From: Pararge aegeria
Lineage: Eukaryota > Arthropoda > Insecta > Lepidoptera > Nymphalidae
Length of the DNA: 64,000 bases
Direction: 5' to 3'
Assembly (NCBI RefSeq): GCF_905163445.1
Contig: NC_053181.1
Coordinates: 7,378,001-7,442,000, forward strand
How positions within the stretch are numbered: the first letter of the stretch is position 1; each line of letters begins with the position of its first letter. Below the pieces are notes generated by a model that was not told the origin of the DNA, did no database searches, and saw only the letters and a program-made list of their open reading frames with translations. Position numbers and translations under genes: made by a program. Positions 1-11,600 of the stretch are shown here, piece after piece.

Positions 1-224
1 TCTAATGTTTGTTTGGTAATGTGCACTTTCCTGAAACAATATAACTATAAAGTAGGTAGTCACTAGGTAAGTTCATATCATCATTTATAATCTCGTACCG
101 TGTAAAATATGTTATATATTTTAAAATAAGTTTTTTTACCTTTCTTGTAAAATTGCAGTAATATTAGCAAATTTTTATTCTAACGTTGGTCTTTATATCA
201 CAATGTCCAGGGTTCCCAGGTTGG

Positions 225-425
225 GTTGAAAAATTGTTAGGTATCGAAATACAGCCAAAAAAAACCAAGCCCAGAGTTAGTTCCCATGCCTCGGAGAGCA
301 AGTTAAACAGTCGGTCCTGATTATTTTCATCGATCAATCGATGCTAAATATAAACTTTTTTCTATGAGACAGGAGGACTGAGTCAGTGGCATATTAAGAG
401 CTTGAGGATGACGATGATGATAAAA
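225..425 (+). repeat. SINE-B relic
   Basis: It shares the block GTTAGGTATyG...CCCAGAGTTAG...TGCCTCGGAGAGCA with better copies at 2715-2900, 24757-24890 and 52828-53090. It ends in a GATGATGATGA stretch. The tRNA-like head is gone. Confidence 0.5.
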
Positions 426-1039
426 CTTCACATAGGATCTTTTTTGAATGTCATGATTTAATTTAATTATTTAAACGGTAGCGGCGGTATCCTTTTTGTT
501 AAAATGAAAACTAAGGACCAAGATACAAAAAAAATTACATCCTAATATTATTTCTTTTAATCAAAACAGGAGCTATACGGCCGTAGGTACCAGGTAGTGT
601 ATAAATTGTTTCAGATTTATTTATTCAATTACACTGCAGCTTTCCAACAAATCAAGTTCCAGTATTCAACGTTTTGTTGCATGCAGATAATCAATCTCTC
701 TGTCCCATGTCGGTCTGTCTGCATGAAATTGCAGAACTATTGTTTTAATGACAAGCAATTCAGCCTTTGTGCATGCGCGTCAGGATATATTGTGGGCCAA
801 AACAATTACCAGACTGTACGTGGATGGTGGGGTATGGTTGAAATATGGTGACGTACTCCATTTACCGTGGTGTTTTGTTTTGGTAAGGCTACCATTTTCC
901 CTACTAACAAAATGCGAATGAGTTCATGTTGGTTCTTTCATGCAGCAGTAGAGCTACTGGTTTTTTCGGATAAAGATGTTTTTAACTTCTCATGTTAAAA
1001 TGGCTCAACTAAAAAACTTTTATCCCTACAATAAGTAAT

Positions 1040-1106
1040 GAGGTAGAAGGTAATAAGGTATAAGGTATAAGGTTAAATTAGGTATAAGGTATATAAGGTA
1101 TAAGAG
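1040..1106. repeat. Imperfect GGTATAA minisatellite
   Basis: A run of AGGTATAAGGTATAAGG-type units with slips (GGTAGAAGGTAATAAGG, GGTATATAAGG). Simple local repeat. Confidence 0.75.
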
Positions 1107-1587
1107 CGGGCAGGAAATTAAAAAAAAAACAATTCGGATCAACATTTAAAAATATCTGAGAAATGCACGAGTATTCTTTCAAAAAGGTGGAATACCATGT
1201 TAGTAGGTAAAACAAAAGAAAATTAACGTTCTTTTGGAAATAGAAAAGATACAGTTAAAGGTTTTGAAATATAATATAAAGATAATAACGATATAACTTG
1301 TACTGAATTCCTCGTATTTGAGAAATACCTACAGTGACTTATAGGGTGCGGTGTCTTAATGAATTGATAAAAGTCACACTGTACCCCGCCCAGTGCATTT
1401 GTATCTGTTATTTCGGCTTTTGGGATATTTAAAAAGAAATAGTTTAATCTAATCAATTTTTATAGCTTTAACAATAGACATCCGCAATTGATACGGGATG
1501 AACCAAATTATTGGCGTACTGATAATAAAACTTCCCCTGAAGATAAACGAATATTATCAAGATATTGGCTGTCAACAGCTTATTTTT

Positions 1588-1690
1588 CAACAGACTTCAA
1601 AAAGGAGGGGATCTAAATTCGATTGGTCTTTTTTTATGTATGAATAGGTACTGATTACGCTGCGATTTATTATCTGATATATGATTCGCC
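1588..1690 (+). repeat. Relic of 'ACTTCAAAAAGGAGG' element
   Basis: The block GACTTCAAAAAGGAGG followed by CTAAATTCGATTGG is also found at 26570-26720 and 63610-63660 (GAGGTTCTCAATTCG). A moderately repeated lepidopteran element that I cannot assign to a superfamily. Confidence 0.45.
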
Positions 1691-1879
1691 TTTAGTTTCA
1701 TACGGAAATGTTGCCATTTGGTTCCATAAAGATTTAACATAGTTTGGCCCCGTGGTGTTCATTTTATGACGATGTGATTTTGATTTGTGTACGACTTTTA
1801 ATTTCCATTCAAATAACGAAACTATATTAGGTGCAGTTTGGAGACAGAGTTCGAAAAATGCTAGCTCCTATTTATTTTG

Positions 1880-2170
1880 ACGGCCGAGTGGCGCCTCAGA
1901 AAGCAGGGTCGCTGTCCAGCGACCCTGCTTTCTGAGTCGTAGGCCGTGGGTTCGATTCCCACAACTGGAAAATGTTTGTGTGATGAACACGATTGTTTTT
2001 CAGTGTCTGGGTGTTTATTTGTATATTATAAGTATTTATGTGTATCATATTCATAAAAATATTCATCAGCTGTCTTAGTACCCATAACACAAGCTACGCT
2101 TACTTTGGGGCTAGATAGCGATGTGTGTATTGTCGTAGTATATTTATTTATTTATTATTATTTATTTATT
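1880..2170 (+). mobile_element. SINE-A, tRNA-derived, with palindromic head
   Basis: The head contains GTGGGTTCGATTCCCAC (a tRNA B box); the body runs from CAACTGGAAAATGTTTGTGTGATGA to CACAAGCTACGCTTACTTTGGGG, and the tail is GTATATTTATTTATTTATTA. Six other copies lie in the window. In this one the A-box half was replaced by an inverted copy of the next segment, giving a perfect 20-bp palindrome (1895-1914 against 1917-1936). Confidence 0.85.
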
Positions 2171-2251
2171 TAAGTTTGGTCATCGGTTTTTTTAAAACTT
2201 TCATGTGCTATTTAATACATTTTATCATAAAACTAATACGCACTAACATTA

Positions 2252-2372
2252 AGCGCGTCGCAGGTAGCACCTGGATCCAAGCGGCTCAAAACCGTGGAAT
2301 TTGGAACTCCCTACAAAAGACCTATGTCCAGCGGTGGACGTCTGTCGGTTGATATGATGGTGATGATGATGA
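2252..2372 (+). mobile_element. LINE 3'-end fragment (type E)
   Basis: GGAACTCCCTACAAAAGACC, TATGTCCAGCGGTGGACGTC and a GATGATGATGATGA tail form a common non-LTR retrotransposon 3' end. It is the same as the nested copy at 47741-47846. Confidence 0.7.
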
Positions 2373-2452
2373 ATATGCACAAGCAACGTAAGTATATGAT
2401 ACCAGTTGCGTTATATACATAGTAAATATATGTAATATTTCTCTCAACTCAC

Positions 2453-2602
2453 CCCGCCTTTCCAGTAGATTCCATTTTATTTGCAATAGTGACGTCTTTC
2501 GACCAAATATCGAATTGCCACTTTCGAATGCCGATCAAACCGCTTAATATTTTACCTGAATGCACACCGATCCTCATATCAATATTCAGGGCGCGCTTCT
2601 CT
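2453..2602 (-). CDS. Adenylyl cyclase exon 9 (C1a, last in window)
   Basis: One base completes Arg425, then 49 codons (426-474) and two bases of a Gly codon. It reads EKRALNIDMRIGVHSGKILS then GLIGIRKWQFDIWSKDVTIA and NKMESTGKAG: the MRIGVHSG, WQ-x-D-x-WS and (A/N)-x-ME-x-TG motifs of C1a. The acceptor is TTTACAG and the donor GTGAGT. No continuation is recognisable in 1-2452, so the next exon is off the left edge. Confidence 0.95.
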
Positions 2603-5600
2603 CTGTAAATAATAGGAATGTAAATTGTAGGAATATTTGAATAATTTCGAGGAACAATAAATTAATGAATGAGGATATAATAGTTTAGTTCTATGCTAAT
2701 ATGTGAATGTTTCTTTGGTAGAGTACTGAGTATGTTCGGCTACGGCTCACGAGGTCTTGGGTTTGATTCCCGTTTCGATCCAAAGGTGCTACCTATTGGG
2801 TTTATCTGTTAAAAGTACCAGTCCAGAGAAAGAAAACTGTGCATTTCCATCAATTGTCCACCCCTCCTGCCTCGGAGAGTATGTTAAGCCAGATGTCATT
2901 AAGAAACAATGGTGGATTATTTTTTGATTTTAGAATAAAAATAGTAAGGAAATAGCAGGGAAACTGCTGAGTTGTGATGTTTGTTTCCCTGGGAATCGTA
3001 ATGCCAGGTGGCACTCTTTTCAGCCTATGGGTCAAAGAATCCTTTGCCCATCTGTACCTCTGTATGTCTACACGAATCTGTAGGGGCATTTAATGTGAAA
3101 TATTAAATCAGACTGGCCGTTGGCTTGGTGACACACATGAGGTGTTAAAATCGATATTAATGTTACTGGTAAACCCTTAAACCTCAACAGGTTAGTTTGT
3201 TACCATCTTAGACTCCGTCATCACTGCATCACACATGCAAAAATCTGGGTTGACAAAACAGATGTTACAAATGTAATGGTACAAATGTGACAAAACAAAA
3301 CAAAGGAAACTATGTATATTATACAATATAATAATTGCAATAGTGTGTGTGTTGAAGCTGTAATAGCGCAGTAGGTAGGAGCTCGACTTCACTTTTGGGG
3401 GGCCGAGTTCGAATACCAGCTCTAACTTTTCTAAGTTATGTGCGTTTTAAGTAATTAAAAATATCACTTGCTTCGGCGATGAAAGAAAACATCGTGAGGG
3501 AACCTGCATGCCTGAGAATTCTACATAATGTTATCAATGGTGTGCGGACTCCACTAATCCGGACTGGGCCAGCGTAGTAGACTACGGCCTTAACCCCTTC
3601 ACATTGTGGGAGGAGACCCGTGCTCTGTAGTTTGCTGGTAATTCGTCGATATGATGATGATGATCATAGTTTGTTTGTTTGTCCTTGCCTAGCACCCTAA
3701 CTTAGCAAACAATCCACTTGATTTTTGACATGGAGTTGTGAACATGGGCAAATTTTTCTTAGGAAAATCAATAGTTCCCACGGGATTTGTTTAAAACCGT
3801 AATTAACGTCCGCGAAGTCGAGGGCAACAACTAGTATATGAATAAAGGAGACCTTGTCACTTGAAGCGATTTCTTTACCGCCTTTAGAGTCTTTGCCAAC
3901 CTTCGCTAATAGAGTTTCCCTTTCATTGGATTCTTAAACAAATAATAAATTGGTTGAAATCACAAGAATAACTAGTTTGTTTTAGTATATTTATTTCCTT
4001 TAGTATTGTTTACTTTCCTTCCTTTTATGCATATTTTCTGTACAAAATGGTTTTGATGACCACCTGTGACTACTGATGATCTTCAAAAATGAGACTCAAA
4101 TTCAACAAGACACGTGCTAGCATGCAATAATGTGCTTACTATAAAAGTTTCATATAATATCTATTTTCCCTGATTCTGGGAGACAGTCAAGATGAAGTCT
4201 TACTCGTAGTCTGAGGCTGTGTTGGCCGTTCGCCAAACAGATTATTGTCTGCAGGTAAAGTATGATATTCATATAATGTGGGTGCTGAACGTGCTTAAGG
4301 TTTTAATGCACAGCCTTTTGTATATGAGCTATGCGATCTTCTCATTTAAATATCACAAAATATGAAATGAAATCTGTATTAGTGAATATTATAGAACGGA
4401 GTTGTCCCCCACACAAAGATAGAATATGATTTTTAGGAGGTAGTAATCTGGTATTAAGTTTGATATTAGAGACATAGTTGAGGGTATATAAATAAATAAA
4501 TATTACTACGACAATACACACATCGCTGTTTAGCCCCAAAGTAAGCGTAGCTTGTGATATGGGTACTACGATAGCTGATGAATATTTTTATGATTATAAT
4601 ACACATAAATACTTATAATAAACAGGTATAACATGGAATCTTGGTTTAAAAATGCTAATATATTTTATATGGTAATAGGCAATCTACAAGACATCATAAT
4701 TTTTTAATGTTTTTATAAACATACACTACCTAAATGGATGGTTTCTATTTTAACCTAACAAGGCAATGCATCAGAACGCTATTTCGTCTGGCGAAATCTC
4801 TAAAGTCAAAAGCCAATAAGAAAAACTAACCTGACATTTTTAATTATGTGGATCATCTCAAGTCCCAGATCTACGCAGTTTTTGGCATGTTGCTCAGTGG
4901 GCTTGGGTATACCGCTCACGCAATAATAGCAGTCGCCTAAAAATTTTATACGTAGCACGTCATGTTCCTGAAACATAATTGTTGGCATAATTAAACGAAC
5001 AATTGAAATGATCTAAAATACGTTACTAAGGTAATGAACCTGTAGAGGTAATAATTTTCTTTTAGATTTCTGCTGATATGATAAAATACATTTCAGACAA
5101 GCGTCTGCGACAAATGCGGTACGATCCTCGTCACATTTTCATGGTACATGGTAGTAGCGTCTGACTTAACGCGTCTGTCGCATTGGATCTACCCACTGCA
5201 ATTAACTTTTTGCGAGAGGGGATACAAAAAATATAGGTACGAGAAAACTCCTTATTCTGTATTTAGTAATTAAGAACTTGACACTTGCGACGTTCACAGA
5301 TAATAACATAATATACTTATTTATTTTATTATTATTTATTTAAAATAAAATTGTACAAAAATGCTAGTGAAATAATATTCGATGGCCGTGGCCGAATATT
5401 GAACAAATAGCCAGAGAAAAAAACACTGGTTCGAGATCTACCGTTCGTTGCCGAAGTTTTGAATGATAATGATACTACAATGTTTTTAGAATGTAACAAA
5501 ACTTTGACAGCCTGGCTGAAGACACTAACCTATGAAGAAACTGAGGCGCTTCTTCAGTTTATTTCTATTTTAAATAAAATGGATATAGACGCACTAAATA

Positions 5601-8600
5601 ACATGTACACATACACACTCATGCAAAAACACGCACACATGCACGCGCGCACTCACAAACATAAACACACCATGCACACCGAGACACACTACTCAACCGT
5701 TTTATATTTTATCTTGTCTTTGTATGTGGTATTTTGATGCTTACTAGGAAGTCTCCACAACATGTATAATTTACAGTGCAAGAGACGAAATAAACGGTTG
5801 TTATTTAATTACTTAATGTTTAAAATGATTTAAAACACGTAACAATAATAAAATAATAAACTTACTTCAGAGGCTTCATCGAACCGGCCAAATAATTCAT
5901 TTAGTAGCTCCACCATTCTCAAAGGTGATAAAGTTGTAGATATTTTTGTGTAGTTCACGACGTCTGCATATAAAATGCTTACATTTTCATGTTCTTCCAC
6001 GTAGAGTTGGCTGAACAAGTCATAAAATAAATAAATACATACATAAATATACACGTTCATCACACAAACAGTCTCCAGTTGTGGAAATCGGACCCACAGC
6101 GTTGGACTCAGAAAGCAGGGTCGCGGCTCAAAGCGCCAATAGACCGTTAGAAAGGAAAAGGAAATAAATAACGGTAGCTTAGTTGCCAGTTCCTTATTCT
6201 TGGCATACGCTCCACCGTGTGTTGATACGTTCTTTATCTTTAGGGACTATTTTATTTTTATATAAAAAAAAAAACTGTATGTTTGGCGCATATTTCTGAA
6301 CATGAGAAAAGATCGACCAATTTGGCTGTTTTGAAATGCACTTATTGGAATTGGCAAGATTGGGTTTGTTGGAAACAAAATTTAAGGCAATCAACTAAAA
6401 AGAAAAGATATATATAATTGAAAAAATACGGTTATATACCTAAATGATCTCATAGTGTGGCTCTGGCTGGGTGACCTTATATTAAGAAACATGTTGCGTA
6501 TATCATGGCGCACTCTTGAAACGATGTGTTCCGGTAGAATGCTTAACATAAGACGCTCCTGAAAAAGTGTGAAAAGAGCAGGTTGAACGATATAAATCAA
6601 ATATAAGTAGACACTTATATATGTTTAAGTTTAACAAATATGACCTAAAATAAACTATTTAAAACTAAATAAAATCTAAAACGTCCTCGAAACCACCGCA
6701 GCGAGGCACAGTTCCTATGTTTAAGGATATGTGCGCCCATTAAATCTATTGCAGCACCTAAATGTTACAGCAAGTTAAAGTTAAAAATAATTGTAACTAT
6801 ATTGAAATGATGCAATAATATTATGATACCGATGGCTAAACGAAGAAGTTGATCTGTGAGTAGGCAATTTTATCTATCTATAGGCAGTACACAAAATGGG
6901 CTAAGGTAATAAACAATCAGATTTTATAGTTGGCTCTTATAAGAGGGGACTACCCAGTCCCTCTTCTATAACTTTGGTTTTATCTTAAATACAATTTATA
7001 TAAATAGAAAGTATAACTTAGTTTTCGAAATAATTATTAGTAATCCTTACTAATATTATAAATGTGAAAGTGTGTTTGTTGGTTTTTCCTTAACTTAGCA
7101 ACCATTCAACTAGATTTTCGGCATACCTAGAGTTAGGTGAAAGGACTGATAGTAACATAAGCTATTTTTTAACCTATATTTTATAATTAACTTTACTTAT
7201 TACTTTTTTTCAGTATTACAATAGTTACTCAATAGAAAATGATCTTTCTTCTTAATAGCTTTAGTGCAAAGGCTGCCTTTCTTTAGATCGCGATTATCGA
7301 TAACTTATTTTATAACGGACACTCGAAGGTATTGAATTACTCAGCTATTATTACCTCTTGATCCTTAACAAATTTCAAACGCAATGTACTTTCCACACAG
7401 GCGCGTCTGTCCAAGAAAGACCGTCGCGTGACTATCTCGTTCATCAATCTGAAGTAAACTCCCATAAGGTTGACGCCAATTAGGTAGATAACCTCACACG
7501 CTACCTAGAACGAGGGGTTCTGTGTTTATTAATTAGTATTGCATATCATCAGTGCACAATGAAGCTTAATCCATCGTCATCATATTTATCAACCCATTAC
7601 TGACCCACTACAGGGCGTGGGTCTCCTCGCGGAATGAGAAGGGTTAAGGCCATATCAGATCGAAGCCCACCAAGCTGGTCAAGTGTGGATTGGTAGATTT
7701 AATTGCCCTTGGAGAAATCTTAGGCGTGCATGCTTTCTTATTTAAATGCACATAGCTAAAAAAAAAGTAAAAAGTTGTAAAAGATGGTATCGAACTTGGC
7801 CCTCTAAAACAAACACTGAAGTCATTACCACTAGGCTAATCCATATAATGTTGTAAATGGATAGTATGTCGGTTTGTTTGTAATCAATGCTTGGCTCAGC
7901 CACTGCACTGCTCTTGACGAAACTTAACTTGTATCCGGGAGTTGAATATAGTTTATATAAAATATAAGCTTATGGAAAAATCCTCATATAATATTAAGGC
8001 TTACGTGTATGATATAAAAGCTTGGGTATGAATTGCTCTTACTTCATAGCTAAATATAAACTCGACTGTGAGTTGGTGATAACAAAAAAAAAACCTGGCT
8101 AAGTTCGTTGTAGGCTCTTTTTAGACCAGGGTGCGTTTGGAACCCTCCTAGCTTTAGTTTTAAGTAAACGAATCAGTTATCACCATCGCCTAACATTAGT
8201 GTTAACATGTTAAATGTATGAACACTTCATAAGTGCATGTGATAAGGTTACATGAATAAAACATTTTTGAATTTGAATTTAGGCTACATTTTATTGAAGA
8301 AAACTACGTCAGCGTATATTGAAGAGATAGCGTGTACCCTGGAGACACAATACCTGGAAACTATTAGTTTGAACGGTTTTTTTTAATTAAGCCTTTAATT
8401 ACTTAATTAGACTCTAGAAGTTATCATACGTCACTTAGGCACAATTACGTTGCGTTTTGCTTTTTGTTGACTTTACAAGCAGTGTGGTCTTTTAAATGGG
8501 AGATCGAGGGGCAATAAGGGAATTGTAGACTGCATCATCACTTAAATTCAGGTTAAATTGCAGTCATGGGCCGACTGGTAGTACTGTTTTTAATAACTGG

Positions 8601-11600
8601 CTATTTTCAATCGTAAATATAGGTGGCAGATATTCCGTAAAATTGGAAATTGTCTCATCATTGACCTGGATATTAGATATATGTTACTTTGTATCACAAA
8701 TATACTCGTATCTTTATTGAAATCCGGAAAATTTAAATAAAAAGTTATGCCGATGTTGATTGAGATTAAAAAAGAAGGAACACAAATTACGTAATTAATT
8801 ATCGTAATAATTCATGTAAAACACCTTAATTTTCGCATAAAGATAGTCGTAATCGTAAAACTATATTATAATATATGTTAAATTAAAAATAAAATCTATC
8901 TTAGGGATTGTCAATGGGATTATCCAGTATCAATCATTATTATATTTTGCAAAAAAATGATTAATAATGAACGGTCAAAGTTTATGTTATTGAATGCCAT
9001 TCAACTCTCAATCATAATAATCGTTTGGATTATCACACTTCGCTAGGAATTCATCAAATTATTGCATTGACTGGCTACCAGGAAATTGTAAACCGTCCCT
9101 CACGATCAAACAAAAATCATGGACTTTGTAAACAAAAAGGTTATCTGGCCCATGAAATGAACACTCGACCTACGAAGACACTTCATTTCTTATTAAAATC
9201 TATCAACCAGTTATAACTGTATGTCGTGTTATTTAATACTTAATACTAATAGTTGTCTTTGATGTTTATTGTGTGCCATAAATCGTAAGCAAACCTTTGT
9301 GTAATATGCTTTTAGTTGTCTTCATTTATTACCTAATATTTAATAACCTTTTTAGGTTTTTAACAAGCGCCTATAACCTGGTACGAAGCTATGATATCCT
9401 GGTGGTTAGAACTCCGGCCTACCTTTCACGGGTCCGAGTTCTAAGCCCAGCACGCTGTACTTTTCGGAGTTATGTGCGTTTTTAAATTAAGAAATTACCA
9501 CTTGCTTGAACGAAAGCTAAAAAATCGTGAGGAATCACGCCTGGAAGTTTTCCATACATTTATTAAAGGCATGTATGTCTATTCTCTACCAATCCGCACT
9601 TGACCAGCATGATGGACTACGGATTAAACCCTTCTCATTTTAAGAGGTCGCCATAGCGGGCCTGGGTAATGGGTTGATATTGATAATGATGAAGATTTCA
9701 ATATAGGTGGGTGAAATTTTGTTTTCCATTATTTCCAACACAACAATTACAACAATTTGCTTTTTGAAAATAAACAATTGTTACTATAAATACAGTGAGT
9801 TATAGAATGATTAGATTAAACTTAATTCAGTGCTAATGGAACTCTCTCAAAACACAACAATCCAAAAAAATATTACAAAATAAAAAAAAAACTTTGTCTC
9901 TCACCACTATCCCGACGTTGGGGTTTTCATAATACGTGAAGAATGCAAACACGAAAGTGTATACAACGCTAACCAGCACGCCTAGGATAATCGCCAGAAA
10001 GTTGTTCCTCATTGGCAGAAATATGTACACCGATAGTAAGGCCGTGGTTGAATATGCCGGCCGCAGGAGCATACCTTCAAAGGAGGAGAAAATGGCGACG
10101 GCTATATCTGTAGACAAAATAAAATATGCATACCACGAAATTTTTCTTTAAAATTTAAAATAGCTAGCTAGCTTATCTTATAAATACTATTTATTTTTAC
10201 GAGGATACACCCTTGGTATTGGGTTCACTTGTTATTGTACTTTTGTTTACGTAAAACATTTAATTTAAGAACGCATTCTAAGTTCTTTATACATATAATA
10301 TGAATCACGCGTAGACTAGGGGAATTCCCATGTCGGTTTTTGAAAGTTCTGTCTAGTTCCTAATTGTTTTTATTTCCTTTTTACCGACTGTAATATAAAT
10401 ATATCATTTAGGAATAGAGGTAGATGAGCATTGGAAAATGTGGTCAAATGTAAAATATAAATTCTGAGGCTATAAAGTAGGTGAGTGGTGGAAAAGCGGT
10501 GATAGACTAGTGGGTGAGGCTTCGGCTTCCCTTTCGGGGTGACCGCACCTCTAACTTTCCGAAATCGGTGAGTTATTAATTTAACCAATTAAATAGCACA
10601 TGTTTTAACGGTGATGGAAAACTTTGTAAGGAAACCTGCATGCCTGTGAGTTTCCATAATGTTCTCAAGGGCGCGTGAAGTCTACCAATCAGCACTTGGT
10701 CAGCATTGTGGACTTAACTCTTCTAATTCCAAGAGGAGACCCATGCCCTGTAGTGGACCGGTAATGGATTGATGATAATTTTGATGAAAGTAGGTGAGAT
10801 AGCAATAAATACGTTCTCTAATCATTGTGGTAATATTCCTCTAAGCAATGGCATTCGCTTTTATCGAATATCAAATCTGCTTATCATGCTTATTTATACG
10901 AAAAATGTGTATTATTTCTGTAATTATGATTATTTCAATGTTGTACAGTTTGTAAATCTTTTCAATGATAATAAGTTTCATATTGTACCTATTATACATT
11001 ATAAGTTATCACATATTTTACAAAGCTCGCAAGAGTAACATGATTTGATCATTGTGTCGTAAAGACCGGAAGAGGCTCTACAATGTGATCAAAATAAAAG
11101 AACCTACCCGTTATTACAAAAATATTTGAACCTCCAGTCATCTAATTACTTGTTACGTTAAATTTTCTCCATACAATCAATATTGAATGCTGTAACATTT
11201 AGACATGTTTCTCTTAAAGCATAAGCTATCCATTATCGCTATCCATGTTGGTATGGACATAATGGTAAACTTTCATATGTCAGTGCAGTACACGCAAATC
11301 CCAAAAAGAGTCAATATGCTATTTATTATACATTGAAAAGGATATTAAGTTCTATATGATAGGAGAATTTATAGGCACTATCTGGCTAAAAAGGATAAAT
11401 ATCAGCAATTTAAAAAAATAAAGTATTTTAATAATATACCTGACATTACAAGGTCTGCCGTGAGAACGAATGTTACAAGTATTGGTATCCAAAACCATCG
11501 TTTCTTCAGAGGTTTGTAGACGCATTTGCAGAACGACAAAGATGGCAATGCTATTCTTAGGATATACATAGCCATCGATAAGTAGGTCGACGGCCACTGT

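Larger units (their letters stand above)
1..2452 (-). other. Intron 9 of the cyclase (partial)
   Basis: No continuation of C1a could be found in any minus-strand frame. It holds a SINE-B relic (225-425), a GGTATAA-type minisatellite (1040-1106), a TE relic (1588-1690), SINE-A (1880-2170) and a LINE tail (2252-2372). The rest looks like unique AT-rich DNA. The short open frames here have no coding character. Confidence 0.6.
2603..4830 (-). other. Intron 8 of the cyclase
   Basis: 2.2 kb GT-AG intron. It carries SINE-B (2715-2900), SINE-S (3353-3665), an RTE-like end (3667-3838) and a SINE-A 3' fragment (4488-4628). No additional exon seen. Confidence 0.8.
4968..5865 (-). other. Intron 7 of the cyclase
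   Basis: 898-bp intron between the two metal-Asp exons. On the opposite strand it contains an open frame with protein-like composition (5411-5600) and a CA-rich low-complexity stretch (5600-5700). Confidence 0.85.
7505..9904 (-). other. Intron 4 of the cyclase
   Basis: 2.4 kb. It contains SINE-S copies in both orientations (7573-7842, 9383-9692) and a fold-back element (8068-8192). The central 8.2-9.3 kb looks unique and AT-rich, with no exon seen. Confidence 0.8.

Noticed and set aside
1223..1456. Next cyclase exon after exon 9
   Set aside because: The minus-strand frame here has none of the expected end-of-C1a motifs and no acceptor giving the needed phase.
1917..2000. tRNA gene suggested by GTGGGTTCGATTCCCAC
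   Set aside because: The B box lies in SINE-A; no full cloverleaf, and the body continues as SINE. The same applies at 24757, 24907, 37707, 44398 and 45574.
9936..10151. Plus-strand open frame opposite cyclase exon 4
   Set aside because: Antisense shadow of a well-supported exon; no domain.
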